The position numbers and the translations under genes were made by a program. Shown one piece after another: positions 5,064-8,174 of a stretch of DNA of 8,174 nt (positions within the stretch are counted from its first letter, which is position 1; each line of letters begins with the position of its first letter). This DNA is from Candidatus Fermentibacterota bacterium (GTDB taxonomy: Bacteria > Fermentibacterota > Fermentibacteria > Fermentibacterales > JCC-6). Where the stretch lies: NCBI GenBank assembly GCA_030607835.1, contig JAUWJE010000073.1, forward strand, positions 1 through 8,174. Direction: 5' to 3'. Under the pieces are notes generated by a model. The model searched no databases and was not told the origin of the DNA. It saw nothing but the letters and a program-made list of their open reading frames with translations.

Positions 5064-7052
5064 TTATCCTCCGTGCTTCTTTACAAGCTCGATTACATCA
5101 GGGAAATCTATTCCGAGTTCCGTGAGTTTAGCGACAGTTGGAACACCGTCGTTCGTCCAGCCTCTGCGTTTATAAACCGCGTTCAGCAGATGTTCATACT
5201 GGGTTTCCCGGAATTTTCGCATACGGGCAACCTTCTCTTCGGATGACATTCCGGAAGGATCGATGCCCACTTCTTCGCGAAGTTGTGTGTCGTACCTTTC
5301 CTGACGTGATTCGTATTCCGTAACGGTGACCGGACCGGCAGATCTGTACGGTATTGCGTCATGTTCGCGCCTGCCGAAGCCCATTTTCAGGTTGAATACT
5401 CGCTGGAAGTTGTAGACTTTCTCGGACATCCTTATCAGGCTGTCCATAGTCTGGGGCTTTCCAGTTACTCCCTCAAAGAATTCGCAGTACCCCTGAACAT
5501 GTCCCGGAACTTTTGCCGGTTCATCTGTTTCAGCGTTGTCCGCTGGTTCAACATCATTCCAGGGGAGTTTGCAGAGCCCGCAAAGGCTGAACCATGTTCT
5601 CCACAGGGGGAAGTAATGAAGGGCTTCCGCCTTATCCTCAAAGGTTGGTATCTGCTTGTTAACCATATCCATGAAGATGAGCCATGCTTCATCATGCTGA
5701 GCGCCTTTAAGGGCAATTCCGTAACCGCCCTGCTGGGCGAGGGATTCTTTTGTTACGTATTCGGAGTACTCCATTCCCTTGGCTTCCATGCCGATGTCAT
5801 ACACGAAGTTTGGATCGGCACCGAAATTCTCTACGAAGTACTTTTTCATATAGCGGATGCCCTTGCCGGCGATAAGACCGAAACCTTCTCCACGGCCTAT
5901 CTGGTGGAGGAGCTCAAGAGCTGCATCTTTGGCGCCGAAGTGGAGTTCAAGACCTTCGGTTTTCTCAATATCAAGAACACCGGCTTCGTAGCATTCCATA
6001 ATGAAGGCTGTCATTGTAGAGAAGGAGATAGTATCAAGTCCGTAGGTGTCGCAGTAGAAGTTGTATTCGGCTACGAAATAGGGATCGAAGATTCCCATGT
6101 TGGATGACCCGCCCACGGTTTCGTACTCGGGGCCATCAACAAGGACTTTTTCTCCCTTGTAAGGACCGGTCTTCAGTTCGAAGTTCTCGATAGCCTTGGC
6201 GCAGGCCATGATGCATCCTAACCAGCATCCGTCAGGTTTTCCCTTTGTGAAGTGTTTTCTGAAGACATCAGAGCTGATTTTCGGAGTATCTTCATGCTTT
6301 CCGAAACGGTAGTTCATGACAGGGAGGAGATCGTAAGCGTCCATTATTTCAACGAGGTGAGCGGTTCCAACTCCCCGCATGTCGCACTGTTCCTTATCGA
6401 ACTTGATCATCTCCTCGGTTATTCTCATACCCGCTTTTCGTATCATTTCGGCGTCGAACGGCTGATTGGGGTCTTCAACCATGGTTATTGCTCCTGTGGG
6501 ACATATTTCAGCGCAAGCGCCGCATCCAACACAGTGGGGCTGTTCGGAATCGTAGGGCATTCGAACGGCCCTCTCCGCGCCCCTGTTCATGAAGTTAATG
6601 ATGTTATCCCATATGCCCTGTTCGCAGACCCTCATGCAGAGGCCGCATAGAATGCATGCATTTGGATTAAGATCGACAGAAGGGTGTTGATATCGGGGCT
6701 GTTCAATCCCGGCATTCTTGGCAAGATCCTTGATGACCTGCACATTGGGCCACCTGGAAAGCATCATCTCAAGTATGATTTTCCTGTTCCTCATCACACT
6801 TTCCGAAGAGGTGTATACAGTGATGGGTCTTCGGACAGGATAATTACATGAAGTAACCAGTTTTGTCTTTCTTCCGTCATTGACTTCCACAATACAGAGC
6901 CTGCATGCCGCATACGGCTCGACCAGTTCACTGTAGCAGAGAGCCGGAATGAAGATGTCAATGCTTCTGGCGGCTTCAAGAATGGTAGTATCCTTCTCAA
7001 CCGAGACTGATTTTCCATCAATTTCGATTGTAATCATTCCTCTGTCAGCCAT
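5064..7052 (-). CDS. NuoG-type polyferredoxin fused to aldehyde ferredoxin oxidoreductase C-terminal domains
   Basis: The 662-residue protein joins two modules. Residues 6-80 are a [2Fe-2S] plant-ferredoxin-like domain (Cys39, 50, 53, 69). Residues 125-192 carry two [4Fe-4S] motifs, CILCGLCMRVC (133-143) and CVGCGACAEICP (174-184), as in NuoG-type subunits. The His/Cys ligands of the NuoG N5 cluster are absent; the segment reads SRWPNVQVIKDL. From about residue 202 to the end it matches AOR domains 2 and 3: GVGTAHLVEIMDAYDLLPVMN, Cys276/280/284, GPEYET (307-312), GLDTIS, KGMEYSEY with GAQHDEA (His453, likely the active-site His), SLCGLCK with Cys494 as probable fourth cluster ligand, and the closing RGWTNDGVPT. 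The AOR N-terminal domain (AFOR_N) is missing. The start at 7052 is set by GGAGGT at 7059-7064 and overlaps the upstream TAA by one base. Likely role: catalytic plus wiring subunit of a NAD-linked W/Mo oxidoreductase; substrate unknown. Confidence 0.9.
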   Translation of the reverse strand: MADRGMITIEIDGKSVSVEKDTTILEAARSIDIFIPALCYSELVEPYAACRLCIVEVNDGRKTKLVTSCNYPVRRPITVYTSSESVMRNRKIILEMMLSRWPNVQVIKDLAKNAGIEQPRYQHPSVDLNPNACILCGLCMRVCEQGIWDNIINFMNRGAERAVRMPYDSEQPHCVGCGACAEICPTGAITMVEDPNQPFDAEMIRKAGMRITEEMIKFDKEQCDMRGVGTAHLVEIMDAYDLLPVMNYRFGKHEDTPKISSDVFRKHFTKGKPDGCWLGCIMACAKAIENFELKTGPYKGEKVLVDGPEYETVGGSSNMGIFDPYFVAEYNFYCDTYGLDTISFSTMTAFIMECYEAGVLDIEKTEGLELHFGAKDAALELLHQIGRGEGFGLIAGKGIRYMKKYFVENFGADPNFVYDIGMEAKGMEYSEYVTKESLAQQGGYGIALKGAQHDEAWLIFMDMVNKQIPTFEDKAEALHYFPLWRTWFSLCGLCKLPWNDVEPADNAETDEPAKVPGHVQGYCEFFEGVTGKPQTMDSLIRMSEKVYNFQRVFNLKMGFGRREHDAIPYRSAGPVTVTEYESRQERYDTQLREEVGIDPSGMSSEEKVARMRKFRETQYEHLLNAVYKRRGWTNDGVPTVAKLTELGIDFPDVIELVKKHGG

Positions 7053-8174
7053 TAGAGTACCTCCACCGCGTTGAAGTTGCATACTTCCCTGCAGACTCCA
7101 CAGCGTATACATTTCTCCTGGACTATCACATGTGGTTCTTTCAGGCTGCCCTCAATTGCATCCACCGGGCAGTTTCTGGCACAGATTGTACAGCCGGTGC
7201 AGTTGTCAGCAGTGATGCGATATTCAATAAGAGCCTTGCACTTGAGCGCTCCACATTTTCCTTCCCGGATATGATCTTCGTACTCATCCCGGAAGTACTC
7301 AATGGTGCTGAGAACAGGATTGGCTGCTGTCTGACCCAGCGCGCACAGGCTGCTTTCGCACATGTTCTGTCCATATTCCTCGAGAAGCTCGATATCACCC
7401 TGGCGGCCATCACCGCTGGTTATCCTATTCAGAATAGTGCCCAGGGCGACAAGCCCTTCTCTGCAGGGAGTGCACTTTCCGCAGGATTCGTCCGTAAGGA
7501 AATCAACAAAGTACTTCGCTATCTGGATCATGCATGTTTCGTCATCCATGACAACCATTACGCCAGAGCCCATCATTGAGCCGGCCTCGGTGAGGGTGTC
7601 GAAATCCACCGGAAGGTCAAGTCTGTCAGCAGGGAGGACTCCTCCTGAGGGACCGCCCGTCTGAACGGCCTTGAATGTCCTGCCATCGGGTATGCCTCCA
7701 CCGATATCGTATATGATTTCCCTGAGAGTTATCCCCATGGGTACTTCAACAAGGCCTATGTTGCTCACGTCTCCAACAAGAGAGAAAACCTTGGTTCCCG
7801 ATGATCCGTTCCATGGATTGTCTGAGACATCACCTGTACCTATGGATGCGAACCATTCGGCTCCCTTTTCCATTATCAGCGGAATATTAGCCCAGGTCTC
7901 AACGTTGTTCAGAACAGTCGGCTTATCCTTGTAGCCTCGTTCAACAGAGCGGACATATTTTGCTCTTGGCTCTCCCGGATTACCGGCCATGGAAGCCATT
8001 AGAGCTGAAGATTCACCGCACACAAAGGCTCCGGCCCCCCTGTGTACTACGATATCGAAATCGAACCCGGTATCGAATATGTTCTTTCCCAGAAGGCCAT
8101 GCTCACGTGCCTGATCTATAGCAATGATCAGCCGTTTCATGGCAAGGGGGTATTCCTTACGGATGTAGATGTAC
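7052..8174 (-). CDS. NuoF-like NADH-binding flavoprotein Fe-S subunit, 5' partial
   Basis: The frame stays open past the Met codon at 8140 to the right edge, where the visible residues YIYIRKEYPLAMKRL match the NuoF pattern, so the start is off-window. Counting from that Met, the flavin/NADH-fold stretch includes RGAGAFVCGESSAL (34-47) and PTVLNNVET (74-82). The SLBB-type segment GTKVFSLVGDV to GGPSGG follows (115-167). The N3-type [4Fe-4S] site is ESCGKCTPCREG (Cys220, 223, 226) with Cys266. A C-terminal extension has two ferredoxin [4Fe-4S] motifs, CTGCTICARNCP (314-325) and CIRCGVCREVC (344-354), as in HydB/HndC-type subunits rather than respiratory NuoF. It is joined by TAATG overlap to the AOR fusion gene. 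Likely function: exchange of electrons between NAD(H) and the AOR subunit through FMN; a NuoE-like partner would be expected upstream but is not visible. Confidence 0.92.
   Translation of the reverse strand, partial: YIYIRKEYPLAMKRLIIAIDQAREHGLLGKNIFDTGFDFDIVVHRGAGAFVCGESSALMASMAGNPGEPRAKYVRSVERGYKDKPTVLNNVETWANIPLIMEKGAEWFASIGTGDVSDNPWNGSSGTKVFSLVGDVSNIGLVEVPMGITLREIIYDIGGGIPDGRTFKAVQTGGPSGGVLPADRLDLPVDFDTLTEAGSMMGSGVMVVMDDETCMIQIAKYFVDFLTDESCGKCTPCREGLVALGTILNRITSGDGRQGDIELLEEYGQNMCESSLCALGQTAANPVLSTIEYFRDEYEDHIREGKCGALKCKALIEYRITADNCTGCTICARNCPVDAIEGSLKEPHVIVQEKCIRCGVCREVCNFNAVEVL
7059..7064 (-). promoter_or_regulatory. Shine-Dalgarno GGAGGT deciding the start at 7052
   Basis: GGAGGT lies six bases before the ATG at 7050-7052, inside the end of the NuoF-like gene. 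This is a near-consensus site and places translation of the AOR fusion at MADRGMITIEIDG. The in-frame Met codon further upstream at 7112 would add 20 residues that fall wholly within the NuoF-like gene and match nothing in the family. Confidence 0.85.

Noticed and set aside
5361..6107. A 248-codon open frame on the plus strand
   Set aside because: It is antisense to the AOR fusion, whose domain motifs are unmistakable. It has no recognisable motif and reflects codon bias of the real gene.

Overview
The window looks like a piece of an anaerobic bacterial genome. The evidence is an NADH-oxidising NuoF-type subunit followed by a polyferredoxin fused to aldehyde ferredoxin oxidoreductase (AOR) domains, a tungsten or molybdenum enzyme family typical of anaerobes. 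Base composition is about half GC. Strong Shine-Dalgarno sites (GGAGGT, GAAAGGA) and small secreted acidic proteins fit an uncultivated FCB-type lineage. From memory, the C-terminus of the secreted protein at 2269-2961 resembles Fermentibacterota-like genomes, but the sequence alone does not settle the taxonomy.

Layout, left to right. Positions 2-1322 (+) hold two overlapping genes: a DUF4097-type beta-helix repeat protein, cut at its 5' end by the window edge, and a DUF2089-type zinc-ribbon/HTH regulator. The two share a short SHOCT-like helical motif. Positions 1323-1654 have no recognisable gene. Positions 1655-2140 (+) encode a small exported protein with a TPR-like segment and a Cys-rich tail. 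A perfect 13-bp-arm hairpin at 2215-2242 separates it from the convergent gene at 2269-2961 (-), which encodes a secreted acidic protein and has a candidate promoter at 3001-3029. Positions 3141-4322 (-) encode a PLP-dependent Cys/Met-metabolism enzyme resembling O-acetylhomoserine sulfhydrylase. The 496-bp gap that follows contains a decayed PAS-domain fragment (4353-4535, -) with an in-frame stop.

Positions 4819-8174 (-) form an apparent operon, transcribed right to left. It contains a NuoF-like NADH/FMN/Fe-S subunit (5' end off the window), a 662-residue fusion of a NuoG-type [2Fe-2S]/2x[4Fe-4S] module to AOR domains 2 and 3, and a 65-residue ThiS/MoaD-like sulfur carrier ending in Gly-Gly. 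The likely job is oxidation or reduction of an aldehyde or related substrate at a W/Mo-bispterin centre, with electrons passing through the fused clusters to NAD(H) and possibly ferredoxin. The sulfur carrier could serve pterin dithiolene formation. The most unusual point is that the usual AOR N-terminal domain is absent from the fusion and from everything visible here; it may lie on a separate subunit beyond the right edge.
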